Assembly (NCBI GenBank): GCA_020247005.1
Contig: JADCJN010000134.1
Location: forward strand, 1 to 52,335
DNA from: Silvanigrellales bacterium
GTDB lineage: Bacteria; Bdellovibrionota_B; Oligoflexia; Silvanigrellales; Silvanigrellaceae
Direction: 5' to 3'
DNA: 52,335 nucleotides
Shown: positions 21,770 through 30,148 of the stretch, piece by piece
Layout: every line of letters begins with the position of its first letter
Numbering within the stretch: the first letter of the stretch is position 1
Translations under genes and position numbers: made by a program
The notes under the pieces: generated by a model
What the model was told of the DNA's origin: nothing
What the model saw: the letters and a program-made list of their open reading frames with translations, nothing else
Databases searched by the model: none

Positions 21770-22261
21770 TTAGGCCGATTCTGCTTGAGGGACGCCTTCG
21801 TCTCCAGCAGAGCCCTTGGGTTCGTCAGAGAAAATCTGCGTGAGAACCTGCAAGAACATTTCACGCGTGTCTTTTTTCGAGAAGACAGCTTCAGGCTGGT
21901 GGCCTTTCGACTTCAATTCTGCAACGACATCGAGACTCCCAAGAGCCGACACGAAAACAACAGCCGACGTGCACCCCTGCTCGCGCAGGTACCCGAGAGT
22001 CTCGACGCCGTGCATCACGGGCATCAAGATGTCGAGTGAAATGAGGTCGGGCGTAAATTTATCCACAAGCTCAAGGCACTCCAATCCGTTGGCAGCTTCG
22101 CCAACGCACAGGAAACCCATAGACTCATAGAGCTCGCGCAAACGTTTGCGCTGGTGGGCGTTGTCATCAACAACAAGCACGCGCTTCCCTTGAAGCGGAG
22201 TGTTGGTGTGCGGGCCCTTCGAAGGATTGCCTTTGTCGAGCTTCCCGAGAACGATTGCCAT
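21770..22261 (-). CDS. Stand-alone response-regulator receiver protein
   Basis: A 163-residue CheY-like protein. The receiver fold runs from about residue 25 to 145, with acidic pocket Asp32/Asp33 (VVDDN), phosphoacceptor Asp77 (SLDILMPVMHG), Ser105 and a Lys at 129/130 (FSKKD). It has a charged 24-residue N-terminal extension and an acidic C-terminal tail, but no output domain. No histidine kinase is nearby, so it is an orphan regulator acting by protein contact. ATG 22261 has GAGG upstream. It lies between the DUF255 gene and cobS in the same orientation. Confidence 0.85.
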   Translation of the reverse strand: MAIVLGKLDKGNPSKGPHTNTPLQGKRVLVVDDNAHQRKRLRELYESMGFLCVGEAANGLECLELVDKFTPDLISLDILMPVMHGVETLGYLREQGCTSAVVFVSALGSLDVVAELKSKGHQPEAVFSKKDTREMFLQVLTQIFSDEPKGSAGDEGVPQAESA

Positions 22262-22324
22262 GTTTCACCTCGTGTTCTTCGGAGGTGTCGGCAACAATTG
22301 CCTCCGCTTTAAGGAAACTTTCCA

Positions 22325-23179
22325 TCAGGCCGCAAAACTGCGCCCCAACACGATCATGAGAATCTCACAAATGCAGACCGTGGCGCCAATGAGGTCGCCG
22401 GAAAGCCCCCGACATCGGCGGGTTTGGGTCCACAGGAAAAAAGTGCCCAGTCCCAAGGTCGCGGCCGCAGACACGGCCCACGCGGACAGTGAAAGGGAAG
22501 GCCAAAGGTAGGCTGTCACAGCCACGGCGCCCACCGTAGCCCCCAAAAGACCCAAGAGCGGAAGCGTCCCCACAGACCGCATCAGGTGCCCGCTCCGAGC
22601 GGCATTGGCGGATCGCGAGAAGCGACCCAGGGCCCAGGCGAGGGCGAAGGCGAGAGTACGGCTCGTGAGCACCACCAAAGCAAGCGCGGGAACTCCCAGA
22701 TCCCACAAGAAGGCTCCCAAAAAGCGGAACATCCAAAAGAGGACAAGGGCCGACACCCCAAACGTGCCGAGGCGGGAGTCCTTCATGGCGGCGTGGATAC
22801 GATCGAGGGTCGCGTCGGAGTCATCAAACTTCGACACCCCCAGGGAATCCGCCGTGTCTGCGAGGCCATCGTCGTGGAAAAACCCACTCCAAAGCGAAAG
22901 TCCAACGAATCCAAGAAAGGCGGCAAGCCCGGGAGGAGGGTTGGGAAGGCTCGTCACGAGACCCGCGCACAAAACGAACACACCAGACTGCAGAAAGGGC
23001 CCTAAGAAGAGCGAAGCGGGCACAAATTCAGACGCCTCTACTCGAAACACGGGCCACCGAAAGAAAAAGGTCCAGCCAGAAGCCCAAAAACGCCCCCGAA
23101 AGCCCACTTGACTTGGTCGAGTTTGCTTCTGGGACGCGTTTGGGGGCAAGTCGGCTTTTCTCGAGGATTCCGTGTCCAC
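22325..23179 (-). CDS. cobS: Adenosylcobinamide-GDP ribazoletransferase (cobalamin synthase)
   Basis: An integral membrane enzyme that joins adenosylcobinamide-GDP with alpha-ribazole to give adenosylcobalamin. The 284-residue protein has several membrane helices, the signature FFHDDGLADTADSLG (about residues 99-113), and then DRIHAAMKDSRLGTFG, all typical of CobS. The N-terminus (about 30 charged residues) is longer than usual. No other cobalamin genes are in the window, which suggests a salvage pathway or scattered genes. QueG in this window is itself a cobalamin enzyme. Confidence 0.88.
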   Translation of the reverse strand: MDTESSRKADLPPNASQKQTRPSQVGFRGRFWASGWTFFFRWPVFRVEASEFVPASLFLGPFLQSGVFVLCAGLVTSLPNPPPGLAAFLGFVGLSLWSGFFHDDGLADTADSLGVSKFDDSDATLDRIHAAMKDSRLGTFGVSALVLFWMFRFLGAFLWDLGVPALALVVLTSRTLAFALAWALGRFSRSANAARSGHLMRSVGTLPLLGLLGATVGAVAVTAYLWPSLSLSAWAVSAAATLGLGTFFLWTQTRRCRGLSGDLIGATVCICEILMIVLGRSFAA

Positions 23180-23215
23180 CTCGTAAGGCTCCTCTCTCGG
23201 GGTGAACAGAGCGCC

Positions 23216-24823
23216 TCAGTCGAGCTTGGGCGTGACAACGGTCGACGACACGAGACGCTGCACGGCATCGGTGTCAATGGGCTTTCCATCGGCCCCACGC
23301 CGCCCAACGAAGATGCGCCGCACAATAGTCTCTTCGTCATTTCGGCCAATGAGTGCGGAGTGGTTCTCGATGGGTTCCAGAAAACGCAGCGAGTGAACGT
23401 CTTTTACAATCACCCTCAAGGAGTTTTCGCTGTGAGAAGAGCGCGCGCTTCGGGGTGCAAACCGGGTGAGGCTCGTGCCACTCTCTGCAAGTTCAGCGGG
23501 CAAGGAAAGCCGCTGAAGGTAGTGAAGAATAGCAGGACACAAACTGGGCTGCGTTGACAGAGCGGACTTCGGCGCGCTCTCTTCGTACACACGCTTCCAA
23601 AGGTAACGGTTGAAAAAAAGATCGTCGATGAGCCTGCCAGCTTCTTCCTGGCCTTCGGGAATCCGCGCGCGCGCCCATTCCGGAAACGAGGCGTCATCGA
23701 GTTTCAGGTAGGCTTCGGTGTCGAGCGGAAGGGTGAGCGCAGGGCAGAACTTGCGCAGCGCTTCCAGCATGGCCTCGCAGGCGGTGGCGGTTTTATGGAA
23801 ATAAACCTGCTGATACATGGACCATCGTGCACGAAGGAAATCTTCGAACGCAGCCACCCCACTGCGCCGCAAGGCCAGATGAAAACGACCGGTCATAGAA
23901 TCGAAGTAAAATCCAGCGGAATCGAGAATACGTCCGGCGTCGAAAAAGCCGTACACGACTCCGCACTGCCGTGAATCGCGCATCAAATAATCCATACGGT
24001 CGACGTCGAGTTCCCCGGAAACCATTTCATGGAGAAGCGCCTGGAGGCCAGAGCGCTCCAGAGCACCGCCTGGTGACGGAGGCACATCGCAATCGATGAG
24101 GGAACAGACGTCTTGCCCCATCTCCGCACCCAGGAATGGGGCATCACGAGTAAAAAGCCTCGCGACAATGAGGAGAGTGTAGAGCTCATGGCGAACGCGC
24201 TGCCTCAAGCGACCTGGTTCTCGCGTCGTCAGTTTCGTTATTTTTGCTTCGAGCGCTGTTCGAAGATAATCCGGTAGGCCCAGTGTAGGCAGCGCCGCGC
24301 GCACTTCCGCCCACGTGGGAAGAAAACGTTCCATGCTGTGGCTATAAGGTGCATGACCGACGTCGTGAAGGAGCGCCGAGAACCGCAGAGCTTGCGCAAT
24401 TTCAGGACTCCCTAAGTAGGGAAGCGCCCGGTGAGTTTCACGCAACGAACCGTGCATCTGCTCGGTGAGTGAAAAACTGCTTTGCACCAAGGGAGGCTGC
24501 GCCTCCACAGCCGATGCGAGACTTTCTAGTAAGCGAGTTTGATTCGCAATGAGGCGCGAAAGCATGACGCCACTCATGTGCATGACGCCGAGCGAGTGCT
24601 CGAAGCGGGTGTGAGTGGCACCAGGAAAAACGTACTTGATGAATGCCGTCTGTTGGATGCGCCGAAGACGCTGAAATTCAGGCGAATTGATGATCGCCTT
24701 TTCCGCGGCAGTGAATGGGATCGTGTCGTGAAGCGGGTCGCGGATTTTCCCCACGAACTTGAGCCCGGACGATGGCTCACTGGCCAGACTGAGTCCATGA
24801 AAAGTGGAGGACGAAATGCTCAC
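23216..24823 (-). CDS. HD-domain phosphohydrolase (COG1078, dNTPase-like)
   Basis: A 535-residue protein with KIRDPLHDTIPFT at about residues 25-37. It has HTRFEHSLGVMH and LLHDVGHAPYSHSME, giving the H...HD...D metal-binding set of SAMHD1/YwfO-type HD hydrolases that remove triphosphate or phosphate from nucleotides. Start is GTG 24823 with GGAG six bases upstream. It is the first gene of the minus-strand run that continues through cobS (36-base gap). The substrate is not readable from sequence; a dNTP triphosphohydrolase role is the family-based guess. Confidence 0.85.
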   Translation of the reverse strand: MSISSSTFHGLSLASEPSSGLKFVGKIRDPLHDTIPFTAAEKAIINSPEFQRLRRIQQTAFIKYVFPGATHTRFEHSLGVMHMSGVMLSRLIANQTRLLESLASAVEAQPPLVQSSFSLTEQMHGSLRETHRALPYLGSPEIAQALRFSALLHDVGHAPYSHSMERFLPTWAEVRAALPTLGLPDYLRTALEAKITKLTTREPGRLRQRVRHELYTLLIVARLFTRDAPFLGAEMGQDVCSLIDCDVPPSPGGALERSGLQALLHEMVSGELDVDRMDYLMRDSRQCGVVYGFFDAGRILDSAGFYFDSMTGRFHLALRRSGVAAFEDFLRARWSMYQQVYFHKTATACEAMLEALRKFCPALTLPLDTEAYLKLDDASFPEWARARIPEGQEEAGRLIDDLFFNRYLWKRVYEESAPKSALSTQPSLCPAILHYLQRLSLPAELAESGTSLTRFAPRSARSSHSENSLRVIVKDVHSLRFLEPIENHSALIGRNDEETIVRRIFVGRRGADGKPIDTDAVQRLVSSTVVTPKLD

Positions 24824-24896
24824 AAGATTCTCCGACCCGTTTCAATTTCTGTAGGATTTCCTTGTGTCACGCGATGTTCTCGTGAACAATTTAACC

Positions 24897-24926
24897 TTGA
24901 CAAACGTTATCCTAGTATGCTATTAA
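24897..24926 (+). promoter_or_regulatory. Predicted plus-strand promoter far upstream of the carD-like gene
   Basis: TTGACA at 24897-24902 is a perfect -35 and TATTAA at 24921-24926 is a fair -10, with 18-base spacing. It lies about 380 bases before the start codon at 25309. Confidence 0.5.
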
Positions 24927-25108
24927 ATGGCTTGCTTTGGTCCTGGCTCTTTCGACACTTCTCTTCCATCTCAGCCCCTGAAATTCGATAACTCATTGAT
25001 TCAGAACGCCTTGTCCTCAGCTTTGTCTCTGAATGGATTTTGGTGAATCCCGTCTCATTGATTGTCTATTTTTTGGTCACTTTGATGTCAAAGGGTTTCG
25101 AAAACCGA

Positions 25109-25134
25109 GGCCGGTGAGCGGCCCGAACTTTTTT
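25109..25134 (+). terminator. Possible attenuator or terminator in the carD-like leader
   Basis: A 5-bp G+C stem (25109-25113 with 25119-25123) is followed, after five bases, by six T (25129-25134). The stem is short and the T-run slightly displaced, so strength is doubtful. Confidence 0.3.
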
Positions 25135-25308
25135 ATGAAGCTGGCGCTTTTTTCAAGGGGTTGGAATCCTTGATTTTTGCGTCCCTTTCGTTCGGCCTCT
25201 CGCCAAACGTTGCCTGTGGCAGGATCATTGCATCCACCACTTTCGGGCACGGGGCAAGTGGGGCGTCCGGTTGCGTCTCACGGTATCACGATGCGTTGGA
25301 GGGCTACC

Positions 25309-25812
25309 ATGAGTGCCGAAAGACTCTCTTTTCTCGTGGGCCAGAAGGCTGTCTACCCTTGTCATGGCGTTGGAACGATTGAAACGATCGAGTCACGCGA
25401 CATCGGTGGTGCGGCTCAGGAATTTTACGTCCTGAAGATCCACGCGACGGGCGCGAAGGTCATGGTTCCCACGCGCTCCGCCCAAACTGTGGGAATGCGT
25501 GCGGTGATTTCCGCCCCTGAAGTCGAGCGCATCTATGAAATCTTGAAATCGCCATCGAAGAAATCGAACGCAACGTGGAACCGCCGGTTTCGCGCTCTGA
25601 ACGAAAAGCTCAACACTGGCGACCTCGTCGAAATTGCGGAGGTGCTCCGCGACCTCTCGAGCCTCAAACACGACAAAGACCTCTCTTTTGGCGAAAAGAA
25701 GATGCTCGAACGCGCGCGCAACATGATCGTCTCCGAAATTTGCGCGGCTCGTGGCGAAGACATTCACATGGTGGAATCGGAACTCAACGGAATCCTGATT
25801 CGGGATCTTTGA
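25309..25812 (+). CDS. CarD/CdnL-family transcriptional regulator
   Basis: A 167-residue protein with an N-terminal CarD_CdnL_TRCF Tudor-like domain (FLVGQKAVYPCHGVGTIE, then VLKIHATGAKVMVPT) and an alpha-helical C-terminal domain (LNTGDLVEIAEVLRDLSSL, FGEKKMLERARNMI). Family members bind the RNA polymerase beta subunit and stabilise open complexes, often at rRNA and growth-related promoters. The frame is open from 25177; ATG 25309 with GGAGG just upstream is the better start. It is followed by a strong terminator shared with the convergent tgt. Confidence 0.9.
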   Translation: MSAERLSFLVGQKAVYPCHGVGTIETIESRDIGGAAQEFYVLKIHATGAKVMVPTRSAQTVGMRAVISAPEVERIYEILKSPSKKSNATWNRRFRALNEKLNTGDLVEIAEVLRDLSSLKHDKDLSFGEKKMLERARNMIVSEICAARGEDIHMVESELNGILIRDL

Positions 25813-25839
25813 AAACAACCGAGCGCCTTTCAACGCAAG

Positions 25840-25868
25840 AAGCCCGAGGAGGCAAACTCCTCGGGCTT
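25840..25868. terminator. Bidirectional terminator between the carD-like gene and tgt
   Basis: A 12-bp perfect stem (25840-25851 with 25857-25868, loop GCAAA) is followed on the plus strand by TTCTTTTTT. The minus strand has a shorter T-run. It lies in the convergent gap, so it probably serves both genes, mainly the plus-strand one. Confidence 0.9.
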
Positions 25869-25916
25869 TTCTTTTTTGCCCTCTCGCCAGCCCAAGGGCA
25901 GTGAACGAGGCGAGCT

Positions 25917-27026
25917 CTAGTCGTCCACGCTCGAAAGGAACCACTGCGCGAATTGTGCGAATGTTCCCTTTTCGATTTCCGCGCGGCAGCGCTCCATCAG
26001 ACGCTCATAGAACCAGGTGTTGTGGTATGAAATAAGACGCCAACCGGTGGGCTCTTCGCACTTATTGAGCTGATAAAGATACGAACGACTGTAGCGCGCG
26101 CACACATGACAGGCGCACGTGGGGTCGAGAGGCGACTCGTCTACGGCATATTTCGTGCGACGCAAACGCACCTTGCCATCCCAGGTGTAAGCCACCCCTT
26201 GACGAGCATGATTCGTAGGAATGATGCAGTCGAACATGTCGACACCCGCGCGGATAGAGCGCACGAGGTCGTGTGGAGTCCCTACGCCCATAAGGTAGCG
26301 AGGCTTGTGACGCGGCAGAAGCTCCGCTGTAAAATTCGTAAAGTGCTCTCGCTCTTCGTCAGTTTCACCCACAGCAAGACCACCAATGGCGTAGCCATCG
26401 AAGTCGAGCGCGGAAAGCGTCGCGGCGCTTTCTTTGCGGAGGTCTTCGAATATCGCGCCCTGCACGATGCCAAACAAAGACGTGTCGTTCCGGCTTTTGG
26501 CTTTCTTGCACCGCTCCGCCCAACGGTGGGTGCGGTGCATGGCCTCCACGGCAACTTCTCGAGGGCTCGTGGACGGCACACAAACATCGAGCACCATCAT
26601 AATGTCGGAGCCAATGAGCTCTTGGAATGCGATGTTCGTTTCCGGGGTCAGGTGCTTGTACGACTGGTCAACGTAACTTTTGAAGGTCACGCCTTTTTCA
26701 CTCAGCGTCCTCTGGTGGGGCAGCGAGAAAATTTGGAACCCACCTGAGTCGGTGAGAATGGGCCGATTCCAATGAATAAGACGGTGATACCCTCCGCGCT
26801 GCGTGAGGATGTCGGGACCAGGCCGCAAATAAAGGTGGTAGGTGTTCCCGAGAATAATTTGGGTGCCGATGCCTTCGAGCTCTGCGTGGTCGAGGGTGCG
26901 CACGGCCCCGAATGTCCCCACGGGCATGAAGACCGGCGTTTCAATGACGCCATGGCTTGTGGTGATGCGGGTGCGGCGGGCCTTACTCCCGGTGTCTTCG
27001 GCGAGAAGTTCGAACGTCAAGGGCAT
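25917..27026 (-). CDS. tgt: Queuine (preQ1) tRNA-guanine transglycosylase
   Basis: A 369-residue enzyme that exchanges guanine-34 of GUN-anticodon tRNAs for preQ1. It has PVFMPVGTFGAV, LTDSGGFQIFSL (one catalytic Asp) and DMFDCIIPTNHARQG (nucleophile Asp). The zinc site is CACHVC, then C and H further on (LNKCEEP, ISYHN). ATG 27026 is preceded by AAAGGA at 7-base spacing; the upstream extension to 27074 is not needed. Together with queG at 4.2 kb, the window carries an early and the final step of queuosine formation. It is divergent from the CxxCH protein. Confidence 0.96.
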   Translation of the reverse strand: MPLTFELLAEDTGSKARRTRITTSHGVIETPVFMPVGTFGAVRTLDHAELEGIGTQIILGNTYHLYLRPGPDILTQRGGYHRLIHWNRPILTDSGGFQIFSLPHQRTLSEKGVTFKSYVDQSYKHLTPETNIAFQELIGSDIMMVLDVCVPSTSPREVAVEAMHRTHRWAERCKKAKSRNDTSLFGIVQGAIFEDLRKESAATLSALDFDGYAIGGLAVGETDEEREHFTNFTAELLPRHKPRYLMGVGTPHDLVRSIRAGVDMFDCIIPTNHARQGVAYTWDGKVRLRRTKYAVDESPLDPTCACHVCARYSRSYLYQLNKCEEPTGWRLISYHNTWFYERLMERCRAEIEKGTFAQFAQWFLSSVDD

Positions 27027-27179
27027 GCAGGAGTCCTTTGCGGGCAGGTCGCGAGAAAGGCCACTTGATACCACAAATTTTGAAACGTTCAGCGACGATT
27101 TCGTTGTTGCACCCCCTTGTATCCTTAGCTACCGAACAAAAGGTCTTGAGTTTAAACCGGTTCTCGTAAAGGAGCCCAC

Positions 27180-28445
27180 ATGTTCCGTTCACTCCGCAAA
27201 CTCAGTTGCATTGCCGCCCTCACTCTTCCCACCCCGGTTTGGGCTCAGTCCAGCGTGGGCCTTCGGGTTGAGGCATCCGACATTGCGGTCATTCTCCCTG
27301 CCGACGCAGAACCCGCAGCCTCGATTCTGGCCAAAGACGCCCCAACTCCCGCGCGCCCTCTCTTTGAGGCCAGCTGGTACGACGCCCTGCGCCGCGCGTA
27401 TGAAAACACGGCTGTTGGCAACGCCCTTGATGCTGAAAATAGCTTCGCAGACTGGCGTCTTGTGGCGTTCCGGGTTGTTCCTTGCGCACCTCTGGGCCAT
27501 TCGCTTGCCGTTGATGCCGACACGCTCTGCTGGCCCGAGACGCGGCTGGTGTGGCAGCCCGTTCAGAAAGACTTTTACATAAACGGCCATATCAACGATT
27601 ATTTTGCCGACGACAGAGCAGCCCACGCGCTCTATGACGTCGACGCCGCCTCGGTTCTTTCTCCTGCGGATGCGCAGGAAGCCAATGCACTCCTCGCAAA
27701 AGCGCGCGCCTGGGCCAACGGGCAAGCTCCTGCTCTCGACAGCACCTCGCTTCAGCGTTTCGTGACCCTCCGCAATGACGTTGCTCGCAGGCATCTGCAG
27801 GCGGCGCTCGACATGCGCGACCCGAGTGTCGCGCCTTCGGCCTACACAACACTAGGCGCTCGTCCCGAGTATCCAAACGATGCCTCTCGTGTCGACACCA
27901 TAGCGCGCGCCTTCCGCGCCCGCATGGTCTCGTTTCTTTCGAAGTTCGCTCCAACAGAGCGCGTGAAGGAGCTCACGTCGTTTTCCTTGCCCGAAGGACG
28001 GCAGCCGCCCCTTCTCGACGAATGGGTTTTTCTTCAGTTCGAAGGACGCGCCGGGCGCCTGGTGCAACGTGACATCGAACTGCGCTCGAGTGTTGATGGC
28101 CGCCTGCTGTTTAATTTCGGCAAGTCTTCGGTGGGTTCGCAGCGTCGCGACGATCCGAATCTCCATACCGCAATCGATGCGGGCCAGCTGCCAGACGCCG
28201 ACACTCAAGAAATCGAAAACGCGGTGATGCTTTTCGCTGCCGACAAAACCCGGCTGGCCGCCACCGTTTCCGATCGCCGAAGGACTCTCGTTCCAAATAC
28301 GACTTGTGCATCGTGCCACAAAATGAACGACGACCCGTTCGACTTCCACAACCTCAGTTTCCTGGACGACCGCCCCATGGCCGTCACCCCACGCGTGAAA
28401 CGCGACGTCGAACTCGACCTCGCTTGGGCTCGCAAGCAGCTTTGA
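27180..28445 (+). CDS. Exported protein with one C-terminal c-type heme motif
   Basis: A 421-residue protein with a signal peptide (about residues 1-22, ending VWAQ). Near the C-terminus, TTCASCHKMND has a single CxxCH heme-attachment site, followed by HNLSFLDDRPMAVTPRV. The rest has no domain I recognise. A periplasmic monoheme cytochrome or cytochrome-like enzyme is plausible, with the heme domain very short and terminal. Start ATG 27180 has AAAGGAG closely upstream. Its stop abuts the stop of the convergent M14 peptidase gene (28445/28446). Confidence 0.7.
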   Translation: MFRSLRKLSCIAALTLPTPVWAQSSVGLRVEASDIAVILPADAEPAASILAKDAPTPARPLFEASWYDALRRAYENTAVGNALDAENSFADWRLVAFRVVPCAPLGHSLAVDADTLCWPETRLVWQPVQKDFYINGHINDYFADDRAAHALYDVDAASVLSPADAQEANALLAKARAWANGQAPALDSTSLQRFVTLRNDVARRHLQAALDMRDPSVAPSAYTTLGARPEYPNDASRVDTIARAFRARMVSFLSKFAPTERVKELTSFSLPEGRQPPLLDEWVFLQFEGRAGRLVQRDIELRSSVDGRLLFNFGKSSVGSQRRDDPNLHTAIDAGQLPDADTQEIENAVMLFAADKTRLAATVSDRRRTLVPNTTCASCHKMNDDPFDFHNLSFLDDRPMAVTPRVKRDVELDLAWARKQL

Positions 28446-29675
28446 CTATCGGTTGAGTGTGGTTGTGGCACCGTCGGCGCGGGCGAGCGCGTTCTTCGTA
28501 AAATCGAACTTCACGGCGGCCACGAGTCCAGGAAAAAAGTCGACCCAATAGCGTTGAGAAAGCTTCGGGTTCGTGCTCTGCATTTCAAGCGTCACCGTAG
28601 GAATGTAACGCTCGTTTCCAGAGTAGTTGCCAAGCGAGCCCGGATAGAACGTGAAGTCTTTCACCTCATAATTGTTGCTCGACCTTGACACCAAGCTTGC
28701 GAATTCTCGTGCGCGTTTTTCGTTGCGCGAAAGATTCGAAGTTTTCGTGTCACCGGGGCCGTCGTAGTCGAGAAAACCCAATGGGGAATGAATCGAGACG
28801 ACCTTGTCGACATCGTAACGTTCGAGAAGATCGACTTGAAAGCGCGTGCCTTCTTCTGTGTGAGGTGAAAACCCCGGGAAGTGGCGAGGGTCGGCCTGCC
28901 GCCTGGCATGCCAAAGCCGCGTGGCGGAAGGCCACCAGTCTCGAGTCGCAAAATTTCTGTTGAGGTCAACACCGTTCGCATTGGTGCGCCGGTAAGGTTT
29001 CACAAAAAAACCATCGGGATTGACGAGAGGTGCCACGATGACCCGACGATCGGCGAAGATACCCGGGTTGCGCTCCAGTTCCTGCGCAAAACGGAAGGCC
29101 AAATGAATGGGCGTGATTTCGTCGGGGTGCACACCCCCAAGAACCAGCGTGGTTTCGTCTTTGCGGTCGGTGTCTCTGTCGGACCCCAGCCCATTAAACT
29201 CCCAGTAGACGAGGGGAATTCCTCGCTCGCTCGTCCGGTCGAAATTCCAACGCAAGGAACCGCAAGGAGACTCGCCCCAGCCCAAAGCCCGGAACTCAAC
29301 ATCCACTCGCTCGCAAAACTTGGAAATACGACGGGCTTGTTCGGCCAAACGAGCCGTTCCCATCGATTCAAAAACGGAAACAGGAAGATTGTGTGTTTCC
29401 GTCGTGCGAAAAACACGCCGAGAAAAGGCTGAAAAATCGGCCAGCGCATGAGCACCTTTCGGAACTTCTGCGAGTGCCGGAGGGGCTTGAAAACCACCAG
29501 GCACCGACCTTTCCACTGGGGAAAGGCCGACCGGCGTGTGACCTATAAAAGCGCACGCGACTCCCGACCCCAGAGCGGCCAGGCCGCCAAAGCCGACCCA
29601 ACTCCCCAAGACACCGAGGATTTTTCGAGAAGACTTCTCGTATTTGCCGTTGCCTTTTGGATCTTGGATTCTCAT
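28446..29675 (-). CDS. M14-family zinc carboxypeptidase / murein-peptide-amidase-like protein, exported
   Basis: A 409-residue protein. Zinc ligands are His183 and Glu186 (GGVHPDE) and His296 (SIHSPLG), and the catalytic Glu is 364 (TLEMQS). VNPDG and RTNANGVDLNRNF (about residues 229-241) are typical of MpaA/M14 enzymes that cut gamma-D-Glu-mDAP or C-terminal residues. The N-terminus has a hydrophobic helix (about 20-40) ending GVAC, a weak lipobox, so it is exported and perhaps lipidated. ATG 29675 has GAGG just upstream. The substrate may be peptidoglycan stem peptide or protein. Confidence 0.85.
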   Translation of the reverse strand: MRIQDPKGNGKYEKSSRKILGVLGSWVGFGGLAALGSGVACAFIGHTPVGLSPVERSVPGGFQAPPALAEVPKGAHALADFSAFSRRVFRTTETHNLPVSVFESMGTARLAEQARRISKFCERVDVEFRALGWGESPCGSLRWNFDRTSERGIPLVYWEFNGLGSDRDTDRKDETTLVLGGVHPDEITPIHLAFRFAQELERNPGIFADRRVIVAPLVNPDGFFVKPYRRTNANGVDLNRNFATRDWWPSATRLWHARRQADPRHFPGFSPHTEEGTRFQVDLLERYDVDKVVSIHSPLGFLDYDGPGDTKTSNLSRNEKRAREFASLVSRSSNNYEVKDFTFYPGSLGNYSGNERYIPTVTLEMQSTNPKLSQRYWVDFFPGLVAAVKFDFTKNALARADGATTTLNR

Positions 29676-29894
29676 TCAACCTCTACCATGAGACATGAGC
29701 GAAACGAGCGCTCTTCGACACTAGAACATGGGCGCAAAGGCTCGCGCAAGACAATGGCGTCACGGAACGAACCATGGTACGCTCTGCCCGGCCACTTTCG
29801 CTTCGATTCTCGAGGCCTAAGTGAAATTCTTGCCCACTCTTTTGCCCCTTCTCTATGAGGCCCCTCAAGGGCCCCCGAAACTGGGACCGCCGCC

Positions 29895-30140
29895 ATGACC
29901 TCTTCTGTGAGCACTGGGCAGATGGACGCCATCCGCCGCTTTATCGATGACAAAATCTCTCCGGGCGTCAATTCGCACGGAGGCGAAGTCATTATCCATT
30001 CCCTCGACAACAACATCCTCACATTGAGCCTCTCGGGCGCGTGTGGAAGCTGCGGCGTGGTTGCGTACACCTCCGAATCCATTGCCAACTACATCCTCGA
30101 GGAATTTCCCGATCTCGACGACGTCGTTGTCTCCGACTGA
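29895..30140 (+). CDS. NifU C-terminal-domain (Nfu-type) iron-sulfur carrier
   Basis: An 81-residue protein that consists of just the Nfu domain. GVNSHGGEV precedes the cluster-binding CGSC (Cys50 and Cys53), as in proteins that deliver 4Fe-4S clusters to apo-targets. The usual partner domains (A-type or IscU-like) are absent. It ends 8 bases before the maltokinase-like gene, so the two are co-transcribed, although no functional link is known. Local clients could include QueG. Confidence 0.88.
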   Translation: MTSSVSTGQMDAIRRFIDDKISPGVNSHGGEVIIHSLDNNILTLSLSGACGSCGVVAYTSESIANYILEEFPDLDDVVVSD

Positions 30141-30148
30141 CGCGGGAT

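Larger units (their letters stand above)
24824..25308. other. Long divergent region upstream of the carD-like gene
   Basis: No protein gene is supported here. It contains a promoter-like pair at 24897-24926, a GGTTT-CGA-AAACC mini-hairpin (25095-25107) and a terminator-like hairpin ending in six T (25109-25134). Together these suggest either a regulated leader for the carD-like gene or a short non-coding RNA of about 200 bases. Confidence 0.4.
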
